A stretch of 36,402 nt of DNA from Moritella sp. Lineage in GTDB: Bacteria > Pseudomonadota > Gammaproteobacteria > Enterobacterales > Moritellaceae. The position numbers were made by a program, and so were the translations under genes. The stretch spans positions 1 through 36,402 of the forward strand of contig NZ_JABSQR010000043.1 of NCBI RefSeq assembly GCF_013215705.1, written 5' to 3'. Shown piece by piece: positions 1 through 7,414 of the stretch (positions are counted from its first letter, which is position 1; the number at the start of each line of letters is the position of its first letter). Under the pieces are notes generated by a model. It did no database searches. It saw only the letters and a program-made list of their open reading frames with translations, and had not been told where the DNA came from.

Positions 1-40
1 GCCAAACGCTAAATCAAGATTCAAGACGCTGTCTTGAACG

Positions 41-74
41 AAAAAAGCCGATATCATTGATATCGGCTTTTTTT
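41..74 (+). terminator. Rho-independent terminator at left edge
   Basis: A 9-bp perfect stem (GCCGATATC/GATATCGGC) with a 3-nt loop is flanked by six A on the left and a run of seven T on the right, so it could stop transcription in both directions. It probably ends a gene lying to the left of the window. Bases 1-12 could read as the last three codons plus a TAA stop of that gene, but this is too short to support. A further 7-bp inverted repeat (TCAAGAC/GTCTTGA) lies at 21-37. Confidence 0.8.
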
Positions 75-133
75 ATACCTGTAAATTATTAGCGATTAAA
101 GCTAAAATCTATTCAAATATACTTTCACCACTT

Positions 134-164
134 AGAGTTAATCACACTTTCGGTGTTTAACTCT
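134..164 (+). other. Leader stem-loop upstream of the DUF1415 gene
   Basis: An 8-bp arm AGAGTTAA (134-141) pairs with TTAACTCT (157-164). Inside it ACAC (144-147) can pair with GTGT (153-156) around a small loop. There is no T-run after it, so it does not look like an intrinsic terminator. It ends 27 bases before the DUF1415 start codon and would lie in the 5' leader. Its role is unknown. Confidence 0.5.
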
Positions 165-191
165 TTAAATTTAGATATTTAGGATCCTTAT

Positions 192-752
192 ATGACTGAT
201 AACCATGAGATAATTAAATTACAAACTCTAAAGTGGGTGAAAGAGATCATTGTTAAGTACAATATTTGTCCTTTTGCGAAAAAAGAATTAGAACGAAAAA
301 AAATTCATTGTGCAGTACTTGATGACACTGATTTAACTGCGTTATTAGAACATGTTAATGTTGAGTTTATTCGTTTGGATACGAATAAAGAGATTGCGAC
401 CACATTAGTTGTTGTTCCAAAACTGAGTGGTAATTTTGATGCATTTCTCGATTTAATTGATTATGCGAACGATTTATTGGAAATGCAGGACTATGAAGGT
501 GTTTATCAATTAGCTCATATGCATCCTAAATATCGTTTTGATGACACGAAAATGCAAGATGCTGCTAATTTTACTAACCGCTCTCCTTATCCAATTCTTC
601 ATATTATTCGCGAAGATGAGATGGCGCGTGTATTAAGAGTATTCCCAAATCCAGAAGAGATCCCTGAGCGTAATATTGAATTATTAAGAAAAAAAGGATT
701 TGCAGAAATAAACGCCGAATTAGAAGCGTGTTTTAACGTAGAAAAAAAATAA
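192..752 (+). CDS. DUF1415 family protein
   Basis: A 186-residue soluble protein of the DUF1415 family, whose function is not established. Motifs I recognise from the family are NICPFAK (residues 24-30, with a conserved Cys), HMHPKY (109-114) and NRSPYP (129-134). There is no signal peptide or membrane segment, so it should be cytoplasmic. The ATG is preceded by AGGA at 181-184. It is alone on the plus strand, with a terminator on its left and pyrI converging from the right. Its last codons run through an A-rich tract that, read on the other strand, supplies the T-run of the pyrBI terminator. The family assignment is from motif memory; any enzymatic role would be a guess. Confidence 0.85.
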   Translation: MTDNHEIIKLQTLKWVKEIIVKYNICPFAKKELERKKIHCAVLDDTDLTALLEHVNVEFIRLDTNKEIATTLVVVPKLSGNFDAFLDLIDYANDLLEMQDYEGVYQLAHMHPKYRFDDTKMQDAANFTNRSPYPILHIIREDEMARVLRVFPNPEEIPERNIELLRKKGFAEINAELEACFNVEKK

Positions 753-776
753 GGCTCTGAGATATCATGACAGAGC
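741..776 (-). terminator. Probable terminator of pyrBI
   Basis: Read on the minus strand, GCTCTG (776-771) pairs with CAGAGC (759-754), and the stem is followed by TTATTTTTTTT, which overlaps the 3' end of the DUF1415 gene. The stem is short (6 bp) with an 11-nt loop. It competes with a second, stronger pairing of 771-779 with 791-799. Confidence 0.55.
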
Positions 777-811
777 TGCATTAATGATCAGCAGCTCTGA
801 GTTCATTGGAG

Positions 812-1273
812 CTAAACTTGTGCAGTTACAATTTCTTTTGAAAATGTTTTTTCACAATACTTACATTTTAGACCGATATTACCTTTGATCATTTTAATGG
901 TAAAAGATGAAATAACCGGTTCTCCATGCGTAATACAGTTTGAATTTGGGCATGGGAACACATTTTCAACTTCTTTTGGCAATGCTAGGGAATGCTTATC
1001 TGTCACCTTAAAATTTTCAATTATATTGATTGTTGCATTTGGTGCGAGCAGTGCTAATTGGTTCGCTTGTGACTTGGTTATTTCAGTGTTTTCGACTTTA
1101 ATTAAGTCTTTGGTTGTACCATCATGACTGGGCAGGTTGAAACCAACCGTAACACGCTGCTTAGTGTTCGTAAGACTGAATAGTCTTAGGATCTTAACAC
1201 CTTGCCCTGATGGAATATGATCGATAACATAGCCATTACAGATAGCTTCTACTTGCATATGATTGTTTTTCAT
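812..1273 (-). CDS. pyrI: Aspartate carbamoyltransferase regulatory chain PyrI
   Basis: Regulatory subunit of aspartate transcarbamoylase, the first committed step of pyrimidine synthesis. It binds ATP, CTP and UTP and passes the signal to the PyrB trimers. With the start chosen here it has 153 residues, the E. coli length. The zinc-site cysteines are in the usual places: CPNSNC (108-113) and CKYC (137-140). The reading frame stays open upstream to 1297, inside pyrB, but the ATG at 1273 has an AAGGA Shine-Dalgarno about 10 nt before it and lies 4 bases after the pyrB stop, so I prefer it. Co-transcribed with pyrB and probably ended by the hairpin at 741-776. Confidence 0.96.
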   Translation of the reverse strand: MKNNHMQVEAICNGYVIDHIPSGQGVKILRLFSLTNTKQRVTVGFNLPSHDGTTKDLIKVENTEITKSQANQLALLAPNATINIIENFKVTDKHSLALPKEVENVFPCPNSNCITHGEPVISSFTIKMIKGNIGLKCKYCEKTFSKEIVTAQV

Positions 1274-1277
1274 TATC

Positions 1278-2210
1278 TTATCCTTCGATTGTTTCATTTA
1301 ATACAAGTGCTAGTAATGCTTCACGTGCATAAACACCATTTTCAGCTTGCTGAAAATAATAAGCGTATGGCGTTTTATCCACATCGACAGCGATCTCATC
1401 AACGCGTGGTAATGGATGAAGTACTTTCAAATTATCTTTCGCATGTTTTAATGAACTGGCCGATAAAATAAACCCAGCTTTCATGTGTTGATATTCGGTT
1501 TCATCAAAACGTTCTTTTTGTACGCGAGTCATGTATAACACGTCGATTTCGGGCACAACTTCTTCAATCGAATTATAACAGGCATAGCTGACATTGTGTT
1601 CATCGAGCTCATCACAGATATATTCAGGCATTGCTAACGCATCTGGTGCAATGAAATAGAATTTACAGCCAGTGAACTTAGCCAGGGCCTGTGCTAAAGA
1701 GTGAACTGTTCGGCCGTATTTAAGATCACCCACCAAGGCGATATTTAAGTTATCTAAGCGGCCTTGTGTTTCATAAATTGAAAACAGATCAAGTAAAGTT
1801 TGCGTTGGGTGTTGATTAGAACCATCACCGCCGTTAATAACGGGCACATTGGAGAATTCTGATGCTAACCTTGCCGCCCCTTCTTGAGGGTGGCGCATGA
1901 CAAACGCATCAACGTAGCTTGAAATGACGCTGATAGAATCGGCAAGTGTTTCGCCTTTTTTAGCCAGTGAGGTGTTACTCGCATTATCGAAGCCAATAAC
2001 TGTTCCACCTAATCGTTGGATAGCCGTTTCGAATGATAATCGTGTTCGTGTTGATGCTTCAAAGAAACAGCTCGCAATTACTTTGTGTTTTAACAGTTCG
2101 GGCTGTGGCTTATTTTTTAATTTTGCCGCAGTTTTAACAATAAGTTCTAGCTCATTACGTGAGATATCATTGATAGATACTATATGTTTTCTAAATAACG
2201 GATTTGCCAT
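1278..2210 (-). CDS. pyrB: Aspartate carbamoyltransferase catalytic chain PyrB
   Basis: Catalytic chain, 310 residues, that condenses carbamoyl phosphate with aspartate. Active-site motifs are clear: STRTR (53-57, carbamoyl phosphate loop), the Lys84/Lys85 loop, and SNQHPTQT with His134. The frame is open 14 codons further upstream, but those codons lie in the attenuator region. The ATG at 2210 gives the standard MANPL start and has AGGG in front of it. Expression should be set by the pyrL leader and attenuator upstream. It precedes pyrI with 4 bases between, as in the E. coli pyrBI operon. Confidence 0.97.
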   Translation of the reverse strand: MANPLFRKHIVSINDISRNELELIVKTAAKLKNKPQPELLKHKVIASCFFEASTRTRLSFETAIQRLGGTVIGFDNASNTSLAKKGETLADSISVISSYVDAFVMRHPQEGAARLASEFSNVPVINGGDGSNQHPTQTLLDLFSIYETQGRLDNLNIALVGDLKYGRTVHSLAQALAKFTGCKFYFIAPDALAMPEYICDELDEHNVSYACYNSIEEVVPEIDVLYMTRVQKERFDETEYQHMKAGFILSASSLKHAKDNLKVLHPLPRVDEIAVDVDKTPYAYYFQQAENGVYAREALLALVLNETIEG

Positions 2211-2238
2211 TTTTGTGCCCTGATTATCAGAATGCCCT

Positions 2239-2272
2239 AAAAAAAGCCTCATATTAATTGTGATGAAGCCTT
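2239..2272 (-). terminator. pyrBI attenuator
   Basis: On the minus strand AAGGCTTCAT pairs with ATGAGGCTTT (8 Watson-Crick pairs and 2 G-U) around a 10-nt loop, followed by a run of seven T. It lies between the leader peptide stop (2274) and the pyrB start (2210). That is the place and form of the E. coli pyrBI attenuator, where a ribosome following closely behind polymerase at low UTP prevents the hairpin. Confidence 0.85.
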
Positions 2273-2273
2273 A

Positions 2274-2339
2274 CTAGTTTGAATGATGAGAGTGAGGGAG
2301 GAACTGCTCTTTGCATTGAGCATGTCTTAACTTTCTCAT
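2274..2339 (-). CDS. pyrL: pyrBI leader peptide (PyrL-like)
   Basis: A 21-codon open frame, beginning MRKLRHAQCK and ending in HSHHSN, stops 2 bases before the attenuator stem. Its second half is a pyrimidine-rich stretch (TTCCTCCCTCACTCTC and on), where polymerase would slow at low UTP/CTP. A small hairpin (GCTC/GAGC, 2306-2321) just before that stretch could be the pause hairpin. The sequence differs from E. coli PyrL, as leader peptides usually do. The Shine-Dalgarno is weak (TTAGTGA touching the ATG). Identification rests on position and architecture. Confidence 0.7.
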   Translation of the reverse strand: MRKLRHAQCKEQFLPHSHHSN

Positions 2340-2350
2340 TCACTAAACAC

Positions 2351-2387
2351 AATTGGCGATTTTAACTTAAAATAAATTACACAGAAA
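2351..2387 (-). promoter_or_regulatory. Candidate pyrBI promoter
   Basis: On the minus strand TAAAAT (2364-2359) serves as a -10 and is followed by CGCCAATTG. That resembles the E. coli pyrBI start region, where transcription begins at an AATTTG. The -35 (TTTCTG, 17-bp spacer) is poor. The start would fall about 12-14 bases before the leader peptide. Confidence 0.4.
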
Positions 2388-2451
2388 GCACTAATCAAAT
2401 TAATTTTATGTAAATAATTCTATAAAGTTTAAACTATTCGTTGCTCTATGT

Positions 2452-2481
2452 TTGCTTATTACGCGTATTATTAAATATAAT
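2452..2481 (+). promoter_or_regulatory. Promoter of ridA-tusDCB
   Basis: A perfect TATAAT (2476-2481) with TTGCTT (2452-2457) 18 bp upstream. It faces ridA and lies back to back with the pyrBI promoter. A transcript from about 2488 would have a leader of about 60 nt. Confidence 0.55.
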
Positions 2482-2546
2482 GGCTGTAGATATTGCAATA
2501 TACTCGCTCTGATTATGAGAGCATTAATAAATTTATGGAACTTACA

Positions 2547-2930
2547 ATGAGTAAAAAAATCATTTCGACAACGAATGCACCTGCTGCTATTGGTCCGTAC
2601 TCACAAGCTAATCAACTTGGTAATATGGTTTATACTTCAGGGCAGATCCCATTAGTACCAGAAACGATGGAAATCATTGAAGGCGGTGTTAAAGAACAAG
2701 CTGAACTTGTGATGGAAAATCTGATGGCGGTATTAAAAGCGGCAAATGCAAGTGCAGATACAGTAATTAAAACGACATGTTTCTTAAGTGATATGAATGA
2801 TTTTGCTACCTTCAATGAAGTATACGCACGTTATTTTCCTGAGAATGCGCCAGCACGTTCATGTGTTGAAGTTGCTCGTTTACCGAAAGATGTATTAGTT
2901 GAAGTTGAAGCTATCGCATACACTCTTTAA
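2547..2930 (+). CDS. ridA: RidA family reactive enamine/imine deaminase
   Basis: A 127-residue YjgF/YER057c/UK114 family protein that hydrolyses reactive 2-aminoacrylate-type enamines released by PLP enzymes. Family landmarks are PAAIGPYSQ (12-20), SGQIP (31-35), and PARSCVEVARLP (102-113), whose Arg104 corresponds to the substrate carboxylate-binding Arg; the Glu near 119 is also conserved. The frame is open 18 codons upstream, but the ATG at 2547 gives the usual MSKKI start with GGAA before it. In E. coli ridA follows pyrBI on the same strand. Here it is next to pyrBI but divergent, and leads directly (12-base gap) into tusD. Confidence 0.95.
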   Translation: MSKKIISTTNAPAAIGPYSQANQLGNMVYTSGQIPLVPETMEIIEGGVKEQAELVMENLMAVLKAANASADTVIKTTCFLSDMNDFATFNEVYARYFPENAPARSCVEVARLPKDVLVEVEAIAYTL

Positions 2931-2942
2931 TTAGGTCTATCT

Positions 2943-3341
2943 ATGTCTAAACCTGTCACTATTGCAGTACTCGTTACTGGGCCTGCATATGGTAGCCAAG
3001 ACGCTTTAAGCGCCTATCATTACGTTAAATCTGCGATTGAACTCGGTCATACTATTCAGCGTGTATTTTTCTATAATGATGGCGTGCTTAATGGTTCGAC
3101 ACTGACCTCCCCTGCAGCTGATGAGTTCGATCTTTATCAGGCCTGGTTAGTGTTAGCACGAGAGCACAAATTTGATTTAGATATATGTTCAGGTGCAGCG
3201 TTACGGCGTGGTGTGATGGATCAAAGTGAAGCCGATAAAGCTGGCAAGAGTAACTTTAATCTTGAATTACCATTTCAATTAACAGGACTAGGTCAATTAG
3301 CAGCGTCGATTGTGACTGCTGATCGGGTTATTCAGTTTTAA
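2943..3341 (+). CDS. tusD: Sulfurtransferase TusD
   Basis: A DsrE-family subunit of the TusBCD complex, which takes persulfide sulfur from TusA and passes it to TusE for MnmA-catalysed 2-thiolation of U34 in tRNA-Lys, -Glu and -Gln. It has 132 residues. The sulfur-accepting Cys is present at residue 82 in ICSGAALRRG, and the N-terminal VTGPAYGSQ and TSPAADEFDL stretches are typical. First of three adjacent tus genes in the conserved D-C-B order, just upstream of the str operon as in E. coli. Confidence 0.96.
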   Translation: MSKPVTIAVLVTGPAYGSQDALSAYHYVKSAIELGHTIQRVFFYNDGVLNGSTLTSPAADEFDLYQAWLVLAREHKFDLDICSGAALRRGVMDQSEADKAGKSNFNLELPFQLTGLGQLAASIVTADRVIQF

Positions 3342-3363
3342 TTATCTATATTTGGTTGAAAAA

Positions 3364-3720
3364 ATGTTGAGAGCCGCGTTCGTTACTCGTCAAGTTCCGC
3401 ATGGCACTAGCCTTGCGAGAGAAACTCAAGATGCCATTCTAGCTACTTCGGCGCTTACTGAAGATATAAGCGTCTTTTTTATTGGTGATGGTGTTTATCA
3501 ATTAGTGAGTAAACAAAAGCCTCAGGGTATCGCTTGTCGTGATTTTGCGCCTACATTTGCTATGTTTGAGTTATATGATATTGAAAATATTTATGTGTGC
3601 GCAGACTCGCTGTTAGAGCGTGGTATTAGCGATATCGACTTGATTATAGACGTCGAGCGTTTAGCGCAGCCTGAAATTAATCAGCGTATACGTCAGCATG
3701 CTATTATTTTGAATTTTTGA
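3364..3720 (+). CDS. tusC: Sulfur relay subunit TusC
   Basis: DsrE/DsrF-like partner of TusD and TusB, 118 residues, structural within the heterohexamer. Recognisable stretches are PHGTS near the N-terminus, ATSALTEDISVFFIGDGVYQL and YDIENIYVCADSL. A TTG at 3352 would add four residues, but the ATG at 3364 matches the family start exactly (MLRAAFV against MKRIAFV in E. coli), so I chose it. The ribosome site is weak (GGTTGA). It lies 22 bases after tusD. Confidence 0.94.
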   Translation: MLRAAFVTRQVPHGTSLARETQDAILATSALTEDISVFFIGDGVYQLVSKQKPQGIACRDFAPTFAMFELYDIENIYVCADSLLERGISDIDLIIDVERLAQPEINQRIRQHAIILNF

Positions 3721-3734
3721 TTGGTGATAACATT

Positions 3735-4025
3735 ATGCTTCATATTATTAAATCGTCACCGTTCTCACGAAACACATTTATTGACAGCCTCGCCTATCTC
3801 AACGACGGCGATGCGCTGCTCTTTATTCAAGACGCTGTAGTCATTACGGCATCACAGCATAAATATGCTAAAATACTTCAAGATCTCTTACCAAAGATAA
3901 GTGTTTACACTTTGACTGAAGATCTGGATGCAAGAGGGTTAAAATGTATTTTAGGTCAGCAAATTAGCTACCTAGAGTTTGTTAACCTGACTGTGTCGCA
4001 TTTACAAATTCAGACTTGGAATTAA
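3735..4025 (+). CDS. tusB: Sulfur relay subunit TusB
   Basis: Smallest subunit of TusBCD, 96 residues, beginning MLHIIKSSPF, with the family's GDALLFIQDAVV and YTLTEDLDARGL segments. The frame can be extended to a TTG at 3717 that overlaps the tusC stop, but the ATG at 3735 matches the family start and has GGTGAT before it. The gap to tusC is 14 bases. No clear terminator follows; only a weak GC-rich CCC/GGG pairing (about 4058-4073) and TTTTT lie downstream, so readthrough into rpsL is possible. Confidence 0.94.
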   Translation: MLHIIKSSPFSRNTFIDSLAYLNDGDALLFIQDAVVITASQHKYAKILQDLLPKISVYTLTEDLDARGLKCILGQQISYLEFVNLTVSHLQIQTWN

Positions 4026-4164
4026 ATAAGTCTGATCTGTACGAATTTTCATTGCGGCCCTATAAACTACGGGTAAGTTTTTATCTAGTAGTGTTGTAAA
4101 AGCAGTTTATTGACGATTTATTGGCAGATTAACTAATTTATTTTCAATAATAGTGTTGTTATGC

Positions 4165-4193
4165 TTGACAGCTAAAGGCGCAATGACTAAAAT
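4165..4193 (+). promoter_or_regulatory. str operon promoter
   Basis: Consensus TTGACA (4165-4170), a 17-bp spacer and TAAAAT (4188-4193), followed by a fairly GC-rich discriminator (TCTGCGTCCC), as expected of a growth-rate/ppGpp-responsive ribosomal promoter. The start would be near 4200. A weaker TTGACG at 4110-4115 with TAATTT (4134-4139) could be an additional promoter. Confidence 0.8.
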
Positions 4194-4199
4194 TCTGCG

Positions 4200-4214
4200 T
4201 CCCTATATTAGGGA
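4200..4214 (+). other. Hairpin at the 5' end of the str mRNA
   Basis: TCCCTA (4200-4205) and TAGGGA (4209-4214) form a perfect 6-bp stem with a 3-nt loop, starting almost at the predicted first base of the rpsL mRNA. TGATTTTT follows. It could protect the 5' end or act as a weak early terminator; I cannot tell which. Confidence 0.5.
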
Positions 4215-4254
4215 TGATTTTTCACACGTAAAAAACTCAACGGAGCTATTTTAA

Positions 4255-4629
4255 ATGGCAACTACTAACCAATTAGTACGCAAGCCTCGCGTAAGAAACG
4301 TTACAAAAACTAACGTTCCTGCTCTTGAAGCTTGTCCACAACGTCGTGGTGTTTGTACTCGCGTATACACTACTACTCCTAAAAAACCTAACTCGGCTCT
4401 ACGTAAAGTAGCTCGTGTTCGTCTAACTAACGGTTATGAAGTTACTTCATACATCGGTGGTGAAGGCCATAACCTGCAAGAGCATAGCGTGATCTTAATC
4501 CGCGGTGGTCGTGTTAAAGATTTACCGGGTGTTCGTTACCATACAGTTCGTGGTGCGTTAGATACAGCTGGTGTTAGTGACCGTCGTAAAGGTCGTTCTA
4601 AATACGGTACTAAACGTCCTAAGAATTAA
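4255..4629 (+). CDS. rpsL: 30S ribosomal protein S12
   Basis: S12, 124 residues, near the decoding centre of the small subunit. Almost the whole chain matches the E. coli protein. TTPKKPNS (40-47) carries the Lys43 and KDLP (88-91) the Lys88 whose changes give streptomycin resistance elsewhere. Both are wild type here, so the natural allele should be sensitive. Asp89, in the GGRVKDLPG loop, is the residue methylthiolated by RimO. GGAG lies 9 bases before the ATG. First gene of the str operon. Confidence 0.99.
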   Translation: MATTNQLVRKPRVRNVTKTNVPALEACPQRRGVCTRVYTTTPKKPNSALRKVARVRLTNGYEVTSYIGGEGHNLQEHSVILIRGGRVKDLPGVRYHTVRGALDTAGVSDRRKGRSKYGTKRPKN

Positions 4630-4637
4630 TAATTCTT

Positions 4638-4700
4638 CGTTTAGTAAGGCCAAGCAAACTGTTAACTATTTATTAGTTTTGGGTAATACCTGAAGCACAA
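4638..4700 (+). promoter_or_regulatory. Probable S7 autoregulatory site between rpsL and rpsG
   Basis: The 84-base gap between rpsL and rpsG contains AGTAAGGCCAA (4643-4653) and AGTTTTGG (4675-4682) followed by GTAATACCTGAA. From memory, very similar words occur in the E. coli rpsL-rpsG spacer, where S7 binds and represses its own translation. Here CCA (4650-4652) plus AAACT (4656-4660) can pair with AGTTTTGG, leaving a 3-nt bulge. Based on recalled sequence and hand folding. Confidence 0.6.
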
Positions 4701-4710
4701 CGAGGAATAA

Positions 4711-5187
<477 letters not shown>

Positions 5188-5255
5188 TTTTTGGACGCAG
5201 ATTTTAAATCTGCGTCAATTACTTTCTGTCTAGGTTTCCTAGTAAGGGATTTATT

Positions 5256-7349
5256 GTGGCACGTACAACTCCGATCGAGCTCTACCGAAACATTGGTATT
5301 TGTGCTCACGTTGATGCGGGTAAAACTACAACTACAGAACGAATTCTGTTCTATACTGGTCTTTCACATAAGATGGGTGAAGTTCATGATGGCGCAGCCA
5401 CTATGGATTGGATGGAACAGGAGCAGGAGCGTGGTATTACCATTACTTCTGCTGCGACAACAACAATGTGGAAAGGTATGGATGCGCAATTTAAGCAGCA
5501 CCGTATCAACATCATTGATACTCCGGGACATGTTGACTTCACGATTGAAGTAGAACGTTCTTTGCGAGTCCTTGATGGCGCAGTTGTCGTGTTTTGTGGT
5601 GCATCAGGTGTTGAACCACAATCTGAAACGGTTTGGCGTCAAGCTAATAAATATCAAGTACCACGTATTGTATTCGTTAATAAGATGGATCGTACCGGTG
5701 CTGATTTTGAAGCTGTCATTGACCAAATTCGTAATCGTCTGGGCGCGACTTGTGTTCCTATCCAGTTAAACATTGGTGCGGAAGATGAGTTTGAAGGCGT
5801 AATTGATTTAATTAAGATGAAATCAATTAGCTGGAATGAAGCAGATCAAGGTATGTCATTTAGTTATGGCGATATTCCTGCAGATCTACTTGAGCGTGCA
5901 GAAGAATTACATGAAGAATTGGTTGAGGCTGCCGCCGAAGCTAACGATGAGCTTATGGATAAATACCTTGAAGAAGGTGAATTATCTGAAGAAGAAATTA
6001 AAGCTGGTTTACGTCAACGTACGCTGAACAACGAGATCGTACTTGCGACTTGTGGTTCTGCCTTTAAAAATAAAGGTGTACAAGCGGTACTTGACGCAGT
6101 GGTTGAATTTCTTCCTAGCCCAACGGAAGTGAAAGATATCAATGGTATTGATGAGAATGAGAACGAAATTACTTGTTTATCAAGTGATGACGCTCCCTTT
6201 GCTGCATTAGCCTTTAAGATCGCGACCGACCCATTTGTAGGTACGCTTACGTTCCTGCGGGTGTATTCTGGAGTGGTCAATACGGGCGATGGCGTTTATA
6301 ATTCTGTTAAGCAGAAGCGTGAACGTTTAGGTCGTATTGTGCAAATGCATGCCAATGATCGTCAAGAATTGAAAGAAATACGTGCCGGCGATATCGCTGC
6401 TGCAATTGGTCTTAAGGATGTCACTACTGGTGATACGCTTTGTGATATTAAGCATAAAGTAATTCTTGAGCGTATGGATTTTCCGGAACCGGTTATCCAA
6501 ATTGCTGTAGAGCCTAAAACAGTAGCCGACCAAGATAAGATGGCTATCGCGCTAAGTAAATTAGCGGCTGAAGATCCATCATTCCGTGTTGAAACTGACG
6601 AAGAGTCAGCGCAAACATTGATATCTGGTATGGGTGAACTTCATCTGGACATTATTGTTGACCGTATGCGTCGTGAGTTTAACGTTGAATGCAACGTTGG
6701 TAAGCCTCAGGTTGCATATCGTGAATCAATTCGTGATTCAGTTGAAGCAGAAGGTAAATTCATTCGCGAGTTAGGTGGTCGTGGTCAATATGGTCATGTT
6801 CTGCTGAGACTGGAACCGCTTGAAGCGGGCGCTGGTTTTGAATTTGTGAATGAAATCGTTGATGGTGAGGTTCCTAGCGAATTCATCCCAGCGGTAGAAA
6901 AAGGTTGTAAAGAACAGATGGATCAGGGCGTGTTAGCTGGATATCCTATCATGGATGTTCGTGTTACACTCTACGGTGGTTCATTTCACGATGTTGATTC
7001 CAATGAAATGGCATTCAAGGTCGCGGGTTCTTTTGGTTGCAGACAGGGCGCATTGGATGCAAATCCAGCCTTGCTTGAGCCAATGATGAAAGTCGAAATT
7101 ACCACTCCTGAGGGGTGGATGGGTGATGTTGTTGGTGACGTAAGCCGTCGTCGCGGCATGATCGAAGGTATGGATGATGGCCACTCAGGTCTTAAAATCA
7201 TTCATGCTAAGGTTCCGTTGTCTGAAATGTTCGGTTATGCAACTGCACTACGTTCAGCTACACAGGGCCGCGCTTCGTATTCAATGGAATTCCTTGAATA
7301 CAATGAAGCACCTAAAAACATCGCTGACAAAATTATTGAAGCGAAATAA
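5256..7349 (+). CDS. fusA: Elongation factor G
   Basis: Translocase GTPase, 697 residues, full length. G1 is AHVDAGKTT (17-25), G2 lies in [11 protein letters not shown]3 is DTPGH (88-92) and G4 is NKMD (142-145). Domain IV carries the GGRGQYGHV segment. The start is GTG at 5256 ([14 protein letters not shown]); AAGG lies about 10 bases upstream. It sits between rpsG (68-base gap) and tuf (65-base gap), as in other str operons. By eye its codons are less biased than those of tuf: leucines are a mix of CTG, TTA, TTG and CTT, while tuf mostly uses CTA and CTT. This is noted as an oddity; the protein looks functional. Confidence 0.98.
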   Translation: MARTTPIELYRNIGICAHVDAGKTTTTERILFYTGLSHKMGEVHDGAATMDWMEQEQERGITITSAATTTMWKGMDAQFKQHRINIIDTPGHVDFTIEVERSLRVLDGAVVVFCGASGVEPQSETVWRQANKYQVPRIVFVNKMDRTGADFEAVIDQIRNRLGATCVPIQLNIGAEDEFEGVIDLIKMKSISWNEADQGMSFSYGDIPADLLERAEELHEELVEAAAEANDELMDKYLEEGELSEEEIKAGLRQRTLNNEIVLATCGSAFKNKGVQAVLDAVVEFLPSPTEVKDINGIDENENEITCLSSDDAPFAALAFKIATDPFVGTLTFLRVYSGVVNTGDGVYNSVKQKRERLGRIVQMHANDRQELKEIRAGDIAAAIGLKDVTTGDTLCDIKHKVILERMDFPEPVIQIAVEPKTVADQDKMAIALSKLAAEDPSFRVETDEESAQTLISGMGELHLDIIVDRMRREFNVECNVGKPQVAYRESIRDSVEAEGKFIRELGGRGQYGHVLLRLEPLEAGAGFEFVNEIVDGEVPSEFIPAVEKGCKEQMDQGVLAGYPIMDVRVTLYGGSFHDVDSNEMAFKVAGSFGCRQGALDANPALLEPMMKVEITTPEGWMGDVVGDVSRRRGMIEGMDDGHSGLKIIHAKVPLSEMFGYATALRSATQGRASYSMEFLEYNEAPKNIADKIIEAK

Positions 7350-7364
7350 AGTTTAACTTTGGTA

Positions 7365-7386
7365 GTCTTTATCATAAGATAAAGGC
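7365..7386 (+). other. Intercistronic hairpin between fusA and tuf
   Basis: CTTTATC (7367-7373) and GATAAAG (7378-7384) form a 7-bp stem with a 4-nt loop, extendable by a G-U and a G-C pair. No T-run follows, so it is not a terminator. It sits 28 bases upstream of the tuf start and could be a processing or stability element. Confidence 0.5.
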
Positions 7387-7414
7387 TTAACTGATAAATT
7401 AGAAGGTACACGTC

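Noticed and set aside
1274-1297. Longer pyrI start overlapping pyrB
   Set aside because: The extra eight residues are the pyrB 3' end and its Shine-Dalgarno read in another frame. The ATG at 1273 has the proper ribosome site and family length.
4045-4085. Terminator or riboswitch after tusB
   Set aside because: The CCC/GGG pairing with TTTTT is too short and mismatched to support either. No known aptamer pattern was recognised.
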